Source: Maylandia zebra (Eukaryota > Chordata > Actinopteri > Cichliformes > Cichlidae). From it: a DNA stretch of 64,000 nucleotides. Below, one piece after another: positions 23,880 to 34,990 of the stretch; positions within the stretch are counted from its first letter, which is position 1; each line of letters begins with the position of its first letter. Both the position numbers and the translations under genes were made by a program. The notes under the pieces are model-generated. The model was not told the DNA's origin. It saw nothing but the letters and a program-made list of their open reading frames with translations, and did not search any database. The DNA is taken from positions 11,691,529 to 11,755,528 of the forward strand of contig NC_135185.1 of assembly GCF_041146795.1 (NCBI RefSeq). Reading direction: 5' to 3'.

Positions 23880-26678
23880 CACAATAAACATTTGTATCAT
23901 CGTTGTAAAATCAAATAGGAACAATTGTATTATTACTTTTGTTATATTTTATATATTTTTTTAATGAATTAATGTTGTTTTTTTTTATTATTCAAAACTG
24001 AAAAAAGAAGTCCAAATTATGTTTTATTAGTAAATGTAATTTAATTATAAATGGGGGGCTGTGTTGTAATCCGTAAAGTTTTAGGAATCATTTTGACGAC
24101 TCACAGAAAGTATGACGAGGATATTTCTCTATTAGCTAAATTATTGACCGTTATTATTTAGAGTTCAATGTCATTTATTTGCAGTTAATTTTCTTTTATA
24201 AACCCACCTTTTCTCTGTAAAGCACAGGACCAGAAAGGTAACATGAATCTAAATATAGATAAAGAGCTAATACTGGGTCTTGCTCTGTATTTACTTTTAC
24301 TTGATTAATGAAATAACACTGATATATCCACTTATTTATTTCTAAAGCGCTGAACGACACTGTAAACATATTCAGTAGGCTACTTAGTGTTATTCACACA
24401 CACACTCACGTTTGCACGGACTGGCCCTGTTCTGTTTAATCTCTGTCGAAGGTGAATGATTTGTGCAAACAAATTCCAAAGTTTTTAAGGTCATCACTTA
24501 GCGTCGTTGTCGGTTCCCCTTTGCTTCTGTCCTCCAAAAGCTTTTTCCACACCAGCGGCGGCTGATAATAGAAAGTAACATTTCATTTCCTGTGGTCATT
24601 TAAACACGTTCAGAAATTACTTCTCAATCCCCTTGCTGATGACACCCTGCGATGGTGATGATGATGGCTATCAGTGTGTATCAGTGGAGACCTTGGAGAG
24701 CCTCCATTTTCAACCCCTTCACATACCTGGCAGCTGTATGTATATGTGCTATCATCCCTACACTTGAAGGAAGCGCCAGAGCCAATATGCACCTGACATT
24801 TGGAATTGAGCGTGGCAACTCTATCAGAAAGGAGTTTGATAAGAGCATTAAAAAGAGAAATGCATTCCACAATATACACTATGATGCTGCAAGATGCTTC
24901 TGATAGATTTTGTCTCTAAATTGAGGGTATGAATGAGCTGTCAACAGAGCTTTTGATGGTGGACCACATGAAATGAAAGTGGAGGTGAAGCCATTCTTTT
25001 CTCTTTTCAATAGCCATAGTTATGGCGCACTAATAGGCTATGCTTGGTAATCACTGGCTATTGTGCCTGTTGCTTCTCTCAGTTTATTGGGGGGGTACCT
25101 CTCTTTGTAAGGATATATGAGACAGGCTGGGCACTGTAATTGGTGCTGGCATCATCATTTCTATGTGGAAACTTTCTGGAACGGCAGTTGCTGCAGTGCA
25201 CTCTTACCTCTGTGTGTATAGTTGCAGAACCAGCAGTCCTTGCTAACAACGTCCACACCCACACACATTTGCACGCGCGCACACACACAGTTCACATTTA
25301 CATACACAAACAAAGCAACTGAATAAGTTAGACATTGTGTAAAATTGCCTCTGTTGCAAAAAGCAGATATTTCCATCATGGCTGGAGGAAGTCCATCACT
25401 ACTTCAATGTCATGTTAGCACAAAGCACGGAGCGGAGGATATTCCATTTCATGGATGCAAAGAAATTTTTAGACTATTCGTCTCAGGTAATTGCAGGTTG
25501 CACTGCATAATGTGAACGTAGAAGGAGTCTAAGCTTCTGTCTCTGTAACCCCCCCTCAACCTCCCCCTGCCCAACTCTCTTCCTCCCCATTATTCTACTT
25601 AATATGTCAGAAGGTCTGATCGCAGAGAAACCTTTTCAAGTCCTATTGATGTGTTCCTCAATTGACCATGGCGACCTAGCAACCTAGAGAGCGCTAATTG
25701 GCAAAGGCTTAACGTGATTGGCTGCATAGTTTACACAGAAACACAGGCCTAACATATAACCATCATCATGCACAAGAGAGTGCTTTTTGTCTTGTTTGTT
25801 TTGTTTAGAGTTTTTTCTTTCATTTAAATATATATGATGACAAATTGTTTCATTTTGTTAGTCTCAACTAAAAAACAATATTTTGACCTGGATAACTTTA
25901 AAATTTTTCCTGAAACGCACACATGTTTTTGGGGAAGAATAAATGTAAACAAATGCTTCATAGAAATGTGTTATTCGTTATGATTATCATGATATTGATT
26001 CAGTAGGAACGTGGGCTTATGGTAGCAAGTTTAACCTCCGCTTCTATTCCTCCTTCCTAGAAATAGTCCTCAAATCTTGCCACTTATGTGAAATGATTAG
26101 GAGAGGTGAGGTCCGCTTTTTCATTTCACTGAAAGAATGAATGCATTGAATTGGCAGGTTCTGAGACGCACAGAGCAAGATTTTAATTAGTGTATTGCCC
26201 TCTTATTCTGCCAAGGAGAGACAGTCTTTTTCTTCTCTACGACAAACCTGTGCCTGCGTGATTTGTTTGGTTTCGACAGAATGAGTCACTGAAAGCTGGA
26301 TATCTTTGCCCCAGAAAGCAAAAAGTTCTCTAATTCCAGCCTTTTTCAAATGGGAAAAAAAAATAATCATCTTCCTACAGAGTGGGAAAAACAACATTTC
26401 AAGTAGGTCATAGGACTCTGAAAGCATTTCTCACTCTAATAGATTTTCATGAAATTAAATACATGAAACCATATTTTTAACATTGCTTTTGGTTTGACAA
26501 TAACATCAAACTCCACATTTACACACGTGGTTATTTCTATTCCTGGGCTTCCACTGGCTAATTCCACTGGTTACTATGAATACCATTTTAGCAATATTAG
26601 GTACCTCAGGACCAAAGCAGAGGCTATTCACAACTGTCTATAAGAGAGTGGGGGCAGAGGTTGAAGAACCTGGTTTGG
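23880..26678. other. intergenic with candidate conserved non-coding block
   Basis: No gene is recognised. The stretch 24590-24910 has even base composition, a few-hundred-base block without simple repeats, and open frames on both strands with no family. It looks like conserved non-coding DNA rather than a gene. A CA-rich tract lies at 25256-25290. Confidence 0.4.
25659..25680. promoter_or_regulatory. 22-bp motif shared with 56095-56116, copy 1
   Basis: The sequence begins CAATTGAC and continues CATGG and GACCTAGC. It matches the copy at 56095-56116 at 20 of 22 positions and in the same orientation, with neither copy lying in an obvious transposon. The right flank adds AACC, giving an RFX-like half site (GGTTGCTAGG on the - strand). 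Confidence 0.35.
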
Positions 26679-26704
26679 AGTGTGTGTGCATGTGCGTGTG
26701 TGTT

Positions 26705-26763
<59 letters not shown>

Positions 26764-26782
26764 AAGGGGGGGGGGGGGGGGG
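26679..26782. repeat. (TG)n microsatellite followed by poly-G
   Basis: GTGTGCATGTGC-type units grade into about 25 perfect TG repeats (to about 26760). A short CGCAA spacer and a run of about 17 G follow. A 106-codon open frame through it is an artefact of the repeat. Confidence 0.95.
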
Positions 26783-28187
26783 CATCCCTTATTAGAAAAC
26801 CATGTCACATTCTCTCTCTGTGGTGACCAGACCCGCTACACTGCCAGTAATCCCCCTTCCAAGTCCCACTATGCATGTTATTCAATTCTCTCATAAGTAT
26901 TTAGAGAAACTGTTTTCAGTTGCTACTAATAGCTACTGACCTCCAGTGACACAGACCAACAATAGGTTTGTCAGGCCTGAAACGCACAACTAAAGAAGCT
27001 GATTAGAAACTCAAGAGGTTTGAAGCAAGAATCAATGGCTGCTCTGTGCTACCACAGTGCTTCCAGCATGGTGCTGATGATTGTGGGACCTCCATTAGTT
27101 ATGCCTCATTAAGTCCCACAAACTGTTCTTTAAGAAAATTGGTTTAGCCAGTTCTGAAATCTATTACGGTTTTGAATCTCACACTGATTCTGTTTAGACA
27201 GCAGTTTGGAGGAAGACCTTGTTTAGTCTGCAATAACTTTTTGAGAAACGTTTGAAAGCCTTTGACCTTCAGTCAGTTTTTGTGTCCTTTACCTCCTTTT
27301 AATAGAAATAAATTTTAGGTCAAAATTAATAATTCCCTCATTTATATATACATATTTTTTTTAAATCCTCATCTAATTCTTTAATTTTACATTTAGGCGA
27401 CATGCTTTAATTACAACCGGGCCTCTGTGTAGTTTCAGGGTATTATACACCATACCAGTGTAATTTAAATGTAGCAGAGCCTCTTTTGGCCATAGCTAAG
27501 AAATTTTACTTATCTTTATTAAGGTCATGTTGGGTTTCCAAACCTCAATATGACCTTGGTCTTTTATATAAAATATTTGTCGCCATAAAAGTGAAAGGAG
27601 AAAAAAAATGAATCTGTCAAAAGGCGTCTTGAATCCAAGAGTGCTGAAAGTTTAATTAACGCTTCTGTTTATTTAGGGGTTTTTTTTCTCTGGTCGGGGG
27701 GGGGGGGTGCCCCACCCACCCACCAGCACCATTTTTTTTCTCCTTTACCTTGTTACACCACTGCATCACTTTTTCTGTTAAAGGTTTTGTGTTTTCTTGT
27801 TGTCCGGTGCAATCTTGTGTGCTTCTGTTTTCTCGAGTTGTTCAAGGATTAGTTAGGAGCCTCCAGCTTTCAATGAGCGGACGAGAGAGGACAATACAGA
27901 CCATCTGAATTCTGTTCCATTTTTCGTCTTTTTTTAAACATGTAGCATCTGGGTTTTGTGTTTATCTGTATGCATGAGAAAAAATGGCTAAATAAAGTAC
28001 TTTTGAAAACAGTAGGCGAGAGACTACAGCTTTAAACTCTAAGAGATTTGTAAGCCGGCCTTTATGCCTCCTTTGACTACACATAATATAATTTTACTCC
28101 ATCCTTGGAATGGGTTTCAATCTATACAAAACAAGAAAAAAGGAAATTATACAAGCATGCCTAGAAGATATTTAATCATCTCCACAT
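26783..28187. other. intergenic, no gene seen
   Basis: No recognisable exons or elements. A G-run followed by a (CCCA)-like patch lies at about 27695-27725. Confidence 0.5.
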
Positions 28188-28320
28188 ATGCAAAGAGATG
28201 TTTTTTTTAATATTCAGAAATATGAAAAAGACACATTCACAGGACAAAAGAGTTCACCTCCGTCCTTCGCAACACTCCTCTTTACTTTTGAACCAGCAAG
28301 CACTTTTCTCCCAGCTCACC

Positions 28321-28334
28321 GTTGCCACGGCAAT
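28321..28334. promoter_or_regulatory. RFX-type X-box GTTGCC-AC-GGCAAT
   Basis: Two inverted half-sites (GTTGCC and GGCAAT) are spaced by 2 bp, close to the RFX-factor X-box consensus used in ciliary and floor-plate gene control. It lies in a GC-richer 100-bp block (28300-28400) in otherwise AT-rich DNA about 5.8 kb after nkx2.4. A gtaagc after CAATGAAG at 28400 resembles a donor, but no gene could be built. Confidence 0.4.
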
Positions 28335-28787
28335 GGCCAGCTGCCAGTCGAAGGATTACCGGTTAATAGGGCCAGGGCTGAAGAGCAGTTCAATGAAGGT
28401 AAGCAATGGATAAGATCAGTGTGTGCTGGTTACGAGAAAGTCATTTGTATGTCCGTAAGGGCGTTTTATTTGCTTCATTTCTTTTTATTGTTTCATTTCT
28501 TCTTATAGACACAGTTTATATTTATATTTTCAAAGCGTTGTTGGATATAAGGTCAGGAAATCAGCTGAGCGGGGGCAGCGGTTCAACAGTAAACCAGCAC
28601 AGCAAACACGCAAATTAACACGAATGACAAAAGACAACAGAAACAGCTATCACTCGAGCTATGTCTGTCAAATTAAGCCCAGAAGGATGTAATCATTTCT
28701 TCAAATATAACATTCGATAATCTGCCCCCTCCAAAACACACAGGAGTCTCAATATAACTGTCCCAGAGGGCCACAGAGGCCAAGCAG

Positions 28788-28796
28788 GACCACCCA
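28788..28796 (+). promoter_or_regulatory. perfect GLI consensus GACCACCCA
   Basis: This is an exact match to the 9-bp consensus bound by GLI/Ci zinc-finger effectors of Hedgehog signalling, about 6.2 kb downstream of nkx2.4. Nkx2.2 and the Nkx2.1/2.4 group are Hedgehog-dependent. About 0.5 chance occurrences would be expected in 64 kb, so this is suggestive only. Confidence 0.4.
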
Positions 28797-29215
28797 CTTT
28801 CTTTTCAATTATCATCTTGCAGCAACCTGTCTCCTCTCCAGCATTCAGCAAGAGACACTGACTGCTCTCCAGAGGGAATTACAATTAAACCGCTGGTTGT
28901 TCCTCGAATAAACTTCCAGACTGTAGCTGACAATCTCAACTCTGTAGAGCATGTGACCCCAAGGACAAACAGGATTACGCCCCAAATCCCTTGTTGCTTT
29001 ACTCTCTCCTCTTAAGTTACTGTGGTCTGGAGGTCTCAGGGTGGAGACGGGGAAGGAGAATGTGTGGACGGAGATGAATTCCATTTGAATTCTGCTTTTA
29101 GAGAAATTATTATGTGGCTTTTTTTTTTTATCCCAATGATCTTTTGTATGTTGAGGGTGGATAAAGGTTACACAGAAGAAGAAAAAAACACATTGGTGTG
29201 GTTTGAATGAAGTTT

Positions 29216-29345
29216 AAAAAAAAAAAAAAAAAAAAGAATGGCCGCAAAAGGCCATGAGATAAATATTTATGGTATGAACACAAGGACAAGGCAGAGTTAC
29301 AAATCAGAATCAGAATACTTTATTAATCCCTAAGGAAATTATGTG
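29216..29345 (-). mobile_element. poly-A run and LINE 3'-tail fragment (reverse)
   Basis: An A-run at 29216-29235 is followed, at 29302-29345, by AATCAGAATCAGAATACTTT and ATTAATCCCT. On the - strand this reads as a GGGAT(T)AATAAAGTATTCTG tail with ATTCTG repeats, the same 3' end as the better-preserved LINE at 50747-51296. Confidence 0.65.
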
Positions 29346-32085
29346 TAATATATAACCCAAGTTTAAAACTATAAAAATGTGTTTAAAAGTTACCAATTAA
29401 ATATCAATTTTAGGGGACGTGAACATGTTGGGAAGCCATTAAGCTTGAGCTCAACCTGAAAAGGTCTTTTTTTACATTGCAGACTAATTTGTGTCATTTC
29501 AAGTCACAGAAATGTCTGATGATGTCGTTACACTGGTTACAAAGGCATGACATTGAGCTCAATGCTATTTCATAGAGCAAATCTATAATTAAAAAATATT
29601 TTTTTATTTTTATTGAATTATAATTTTTAGTTTGGGGACGATACACTGAGCGTTTGCAATATTCTAAACATTCCCTACTTGCATTACTATTCAGAGTAGT
29701 CTATTATTTACTTGCAGCTTGCATCTTCTGTGTATTATCTGTCCATTAAAAGCTCATCAGTGCTAATAACCATCACACTGAGAATTTCTCTCAGGGATAC
29801 CAATTAGGGAACAATCCATATGGGACAAACAGCCCTGTCTCAGATGGGAGTCACACTGGCCGGTGGGCCTGGAGTGTTTATTTGCCCTGCTGCAGCCAGC
29901 TGGTCATACGAAGCCACAGAAAGGGTACATTGACTCCACCCTGCAGGGGGTAGTGGCACAGCAAAAGGGAAATGGGACTCTTTTTCAACTACCCACTCCA
30001 CAGTGCAGCACACCCAATCAAAGAGCCCCCAGACGCTTTTGTGGGGGGTGGTGAGTGGACAGGCGAAGGAGGGAGGGACAGTGAGGGGGTGAGTTTTGGG
30101 CTGCCAACCCCTCCTCCCACCGCTGTCCTGTCTGTGCAGCCAGCCACACTTCACATCTAATTAGCGGTCAGATCCACTGGCCCCTAATCAGCAGGACATG
30201 TTAAAACTGCCCTAATCAGGCCTAATCCTGGCTTTGTGTCACACACACACACCCCTGTTCTAGCTACTTACTCTGTCTGCAGTATTGATTGATGCATCAT
30301 TTGGGGATTTAGTGGTCAATACACTGCAATCTGCAATGAGCTATGGGTTTGAGCTTCGTATGATGTCATCTAATGACACTTAAAAAAAAGGCCTAAACAG
30401 TAAAAGTAAAGCTGGCATGCGTGGTGTCAAACACCGTAGCGACGCTTTCTTTATACAGTCAAAACTAACTACGAGTAACAGATAAAAACAACTAAGTTAA
30501 ACTGTGCTGTTATGTTAGTTAACGACTTTACTTTACAGCACAAGGAAGAAAAGTCATTTTTCTATTAATAACTATAATGTAATGTTGCCGAGTTCTGGAT
30601 GTGTCTTTTGTCTCTGAGCTTTATAGGATGTCAACTTTATTCTGAAGCTCTTTGAGTTAATACAGATTACCCTCAGATGCCTTCATGTATTCTCTGCTCC
30701 AGTGACATAATTAAAAACTTCATCTTCAAAGGTTAAACTCCTTTAATAATCCCTCTGAATAAAAATGATTTGTTAACTTTGTGTGGACTGAAGTTCCAAA
30801 AAACACAGAGTTTACACTGTGCTGAATAAAGACAAATCTGCACAAATAATAAAAAAATGAGTGAGCAGAACAATCGATTTCATTTAACTACATTATTAAT
30901 CAGCTTTCATGCCTTGTGCTAAAACATCTTCTACTGCCTTACTCGTCTGATTAAACTGAAGACAAATGTATCATCTTTTTTTTTTTTTGCTGAAATTGCT
31001 TAAAAAACATGTTTCCAAATGCTACCACTTATTATTCAAATTATTGAGCTGGTAATTTTGTTGCAAAGAATGCAGTAATTTATCACTTATTGCAGTCTTT
31101 TAGTCATTAACTGGACCATCGTGTTAATTAGACTCTAATGCAAAGACACTCAAAGATAGGTATGAATAATTATGTTTTACAGTGAAGATATTTTTCTTTC
31201 TTATGCAGATTATTCGGTGGTAAATTATGAGTACCGAGTACCGGTTCCTAAAGGAGACAGGAGGTAAATATAACAATGAGAAAATGCAACAAGAAAAAAA
31301 CATTTTAAAAACTGTATCCTAGTGTTTCCTGTATATTTTTTTCACGCTATCACACTGACATCAATGCCGTTCATCTGCATCTAAATGGTGTCGGCCCTAT
31401 TTGCTTGATTCGGTCAATTCAGAGACTACTTTAAGAAACTTTAGGAGGAAAAATGAGGTCGTCAACAGTAACAGTATGGATCCAAGTGCTGAGCTGTGGA
31501 GAATGGATTAGGTAATTACCATACTTTCCAGTGATATAAGGCCATAAATTAAAATCTCCAACAACTTCTCAAGTGACAACTCATCTAATCAGGGGGACAA
31601 TCAAAGAGAGGCCATGCTGTTTACTGATTGCTCTAATCAAAAATGGCTTCTTCAAACACAGCTAATTGGTCAGTTTACTCACGGAACGGGAAGGCAAATG
31701 CAGAGGGGCTACTGTCGTGATTTGAAGGACCCAAATATCTCCTATTTGCATTGAGTGCCACCAGAATACACTTGACTCCCACAAGTTATCAGCAAACCAG
31801 ACAATTATTCATCAGGCACAAATTGGCACATCAAAGTCAAATCAGAGAATTACCGTCAGGAAGACCCCAAAGCAAGAGCCGAGAGAGGGAAGGTGGCCTT
31901 TGATTGACCGCGTTGCCCTTCGTCCAATCTGTCAGCCTAAACTGTCGAGCTCACTCATTGACAGAAGGCTTCTCGTTGCTCTAAAATCACATAACAGTTA
32001 AAGTTGAAAATAAGCGCAGGAGAAAACAGGAAATCAAGGTATAGTCGTATAACATTAAAGTATTTGCTTCTTTTGTGAGCATGTA
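29346..32085. other. intergenic with candidate conserved blocks
   Basis: No gene is seen. The stretches 30150-30240 (several CTAATC/TAATTAG motifs) and 31520-31870 have even composition and repeated TAATC, ATCAAAG and AATTGG motifs. They look like conserved regulatory DNA by eye. No alignment could be run. Confidence 0.35.
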
Positions 32086-32169
32086 TGTCAGAGTCAGAAT
32101 TAAAATTGTTATTGCCCTTAGGGACAGAATTAAAAAAATATTTGATTATCTATCTTTCCGTTTTCTTAA

Positions 32170-32360
32170 AAATGTATCCAACTTATCCCGATAATCAGAG
32201 GAGCAACGAGGTGCCAGTCCATCAGAAGACCAACACGGAAAAATTCCCTAACAGCCAATTTAAAATTATTAACCTAATGTGTCTTTGGACATTTGGGAGG
32301 AGCCAGAAGAAACCCACAGAGCTACAGGAAAGGCACACAGAAAGGAACGAGCCAGGAGGG
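32170..32360. repeat. dispersed repeat fragment, class uncertain
   Basis: It contains CTTTGGACATTTGGGAGGAG, then AGAAACCCACA and CACACAGAAAGG. These are words that recur in a dispersed repeat I recall from many fish genomes. A 137-codon open frame across it is not a gene. Confidence 0.4.
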
Positions 32361-33534
32361 AGGTCCAAACTGGAAAACTTGAAAGCTAAAAGCAGCATGA
32401 TGCCTGCACCACATTTATCATTATGGATTTTATGTGAGAACACACTGAACTTGACTTTTACTTACACTGCTGAATTTCTAATTATATCATGTGCATGAAT
32501 TCTGTCTTTGGATTTAACTTAATTATCCAGAAGATGCACTGAGTATAGAATCATTAATAGGCTTCCAATTCTGCTTACAGGTGCATGTTGAAGCCCCACT
32601 CGTCTGCTCGTGGTCTCCTGAGAGTTTCTCCTGAATTTGTTTAGCGGTTTTGTTTTTGTTAGCTAAATACTTAAGTTTGAGTTTCTGTTCCAGTTTTTTT
32701 GGTATCCAAGTTCCAAGGATTTGTTATTATTCCAACAGTAAATTATATTTCTGGTCATATTGATGAATCTTTAAGTCTCATTTTACACTTTATGATGATC
32801 ATAAACAAATACCATAAATTTATTTGAGCGTCTGTGTTTTGGTTCCCATTTATTTAATCTGTAGTTCCCTGTTTCCTGCCCTCCTTGTTTTGTCTTGTCC
32901 TTTTGTGTTTCCCTTCATTCATGTTCAGTGTTTGCCTGTCATGCTTTATGCTTGTTTCAGTTGTTTGCTCATTTCCTGTTTTACTTTGATAGTTGGTTTT
33001 CTCTTGTGTCTCGCTTCCTGACTGTGTTAAGTACATGTACATGTGTCTTATTCCCCACCTGTGTCTTGTCAGCCGTTTGTGTATGTACAGTCGTGTGTTC
33101 CTCTTTGTTGCATTGCCTGGATTAGTTCCCTTATGTGTTGCTTTGATTCATTTCTTTATCTTTTTTGAAGGTCTGCAGATTTCAGTTTCATCCTTTGGAC
33201 TTTACTGAAAGCTCACTTGTTGTTCAGTCTCCAGGGTCATGCAGCATCCTTTGAGTCATGATGGGGTTAACAAACAGGGCACAGAAGCTAATCACTCATA
33301 GCAATTTTCCAACCAGGCATTTTACCAAGCAGGCTCAAACGTCCTCCATCTTTAGGCTCCCTTTACTCTAGACTTAGACAGGACTTCACTAATCTATAAT
33401 ACTTTATTTGTTGCTGAACTCACAATAGACATTTTAGAAAACCTTGCACTAGTTTTCCTGTTTTTCCTGCTGGCCATGCTAAGCAGGTGGGTCTCGTGTA
33501 AAGCTTAGCTCAATTTTGACAAATGGACCCTGGA

Positions 33535-33742
33535 CTATTCACTAATAGCCAGCTCACTGTTGTCCAGGTTAGTGGATGGTTGGTGGTTCAACCCCTGGCT
33601 GCTCCACTCACAAAGAATTCTTGGGCAAGACACTGAACCCTGAGATGCTCCTGATGCATTCATCAGAGTGTGAATGTGTCTGAATGTTAGGTAGAAAGCA
33701 TAGACGTAGAAAAGCATTATACAAAACCCAGTCTATTTACTA
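33535..33742 (+). repeat. SINE-like dispersed repeat
   Basis: Words such as GGTGGTTCAACCCCTGGCTG, TTGGGCAAGACACTGAACCC and TCATCAGAGTGTGAATG, followed by a GAAAAGCATTATACAAA-type end, match a short interspersed repeat common in teleosts. The end boundaries are approximate. Confidence 0.6.
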
Positions 33743-33866
33743 TTTGTCAATCTGTGGTCAGTAATGCATTCTGGGAGTTTGTCTTTGCACTTGCCTATGA
33801 TTGAGGGGTCAATTTGCCCCTCTCCATCGTTCTGAGCCAGACCATATGTGGATGGTAGAGCCAAGA

Positions 33867-34250
33867 TACACTAAATTACCAAAAATATTCACTCACCAAT
33901 CCAAAACATTAGATTCAGGTCTTCCAATCACTTCCATGTCCACAGGTGTATAAAATCAAGCACTTAGGCAAGCAACCTGTGTCTACAAACATTTGTGAAA
34001 CAATGGGTCGCTCCCAGGAGCTCAGTGAAGTTCAGTGTAGTACTGTGACCGGTGTAACCAGTCCAGTTGTGAAATTTCCAAATATGGTAGCGAGGAAACC
34101 TTGTGGAAAGCCTTTCCCAGACAGATGAAGCTGTTATAGCAGCAAAAGGTGGGTCAATGTCATATTAAATGTATTGATTTAACACGAGATGTCACTCTAG
34201 TTCATATGGATGTAACAGCAGATGAACTAATACTTAGTATACTTTTGTTA
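33867..34250 (+). mobile_element. Tc1/mariner-type non-autonomous remnant
   Basis: It starts TACACTAAATTACCAAAAAT, the typical Tc1-family inverted end preceded by TA. It carries degraded transposase N-terminal sequence (translation GRSQELSEVQ, the start of the helix-turn-helix region) joined directly to the far 3' part. The right inverted end is decayed near 34230-34250. It is an internally deleted, immobile copy. Confidence 0.65.
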
Positions 34251-34839
34251 GTGAAGTCTCATCATGAAGCTCCAAGCTGAGCATTTTGCAGATCTTAGTG
34301 TTTTGAAATTGCTCCTGAAGAGGAAGAGCTGGAAACAAGGATACCCCACGCTCAGCTGGTAATGACCTGTGATTGACAAGTCCTTAACATATGACCACAT
34401 TCTCTAAGGCCCTGCTTTCTGACTCTAATAAAGACAATCATTTAGAAAAAGAACTTATTATTATTATTATTATTTTAGGCAATATGATATGAAACCAGCA
34501 GCTGAACGAATAAAGTAATTAGGAAACTGTGTACTGAGGTAACAGAGCAGGAGCTGAGGGCTGTTCTCCCATAAACTTCTATAAAATCAGTCTTTTTGCA
34601 GCCAGAGGCATCAGCTGCTGACCATGACAGTGAAAGCAGGTTTAATGCACTAGTACCAGATGCTAGAAGATGTACAAATAGTAGAATTCACTCACTAAAA
34701 CCAGTGCACAGCCTCTTTGGAAAAGTACAATTAACAGCATAGCAGGAAATATTATTTGTCATATAAATGCCAAAAAAAAAGGCAAAAAGGTGAAAGTATA
34801 CTGTAGAAAGTAAAACTTCTCTGTATCAAACTGTATATT

Positions 34840-34990
34840 TTAGTCATAAAGGTGGCTGTGGGAGTCCACAGGGATTGACTCGATTTTGGATTCAGCCTCA
34901 AGTGGCCACTTGAGGAAGTGAGGTTTCTGACACTTTCTCACTGCATTCATATTTCAGCCCTGGAGGCTGCTGCTTGGGTTCACCATTGCT
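34840..34990. repeat. dispersed repeat fragment with NK2-site palindrome
   Basis: It contains the 20-bp perfect palindrome CCTCAAGTGGCCACTTGAGG at 34896-34915, in which TCAAGTGG (an NK2-factor consensus) abuts its own inverse. The flanking words (GGGATTGACTCG, CCCTGGAGGCTGCTGCTTGG) recall a repeat I associate with teleost genomes, so the palindrome is probably inherited from that repeat. Confidence 0.45.

Noticed and set aside
26576..26896. Cys/Val-rich 106-codon frame
   Set aside because: Produced by the TG repeat and poly-G run.
28198..28413. Possible exon ending at a gtaagc donor at about 28400
   Set aside because: No acceptor, partner exon or protein family could be found; the GC-richer block is better explained as regulatory.
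32824..33208. Hydrophobic Cys/Leu/Phe-rich frames resembling membrane segments
   Set aside because: T- and GT-rich low-complexity DNA gives such residues in any frame; no start context or homologous family.
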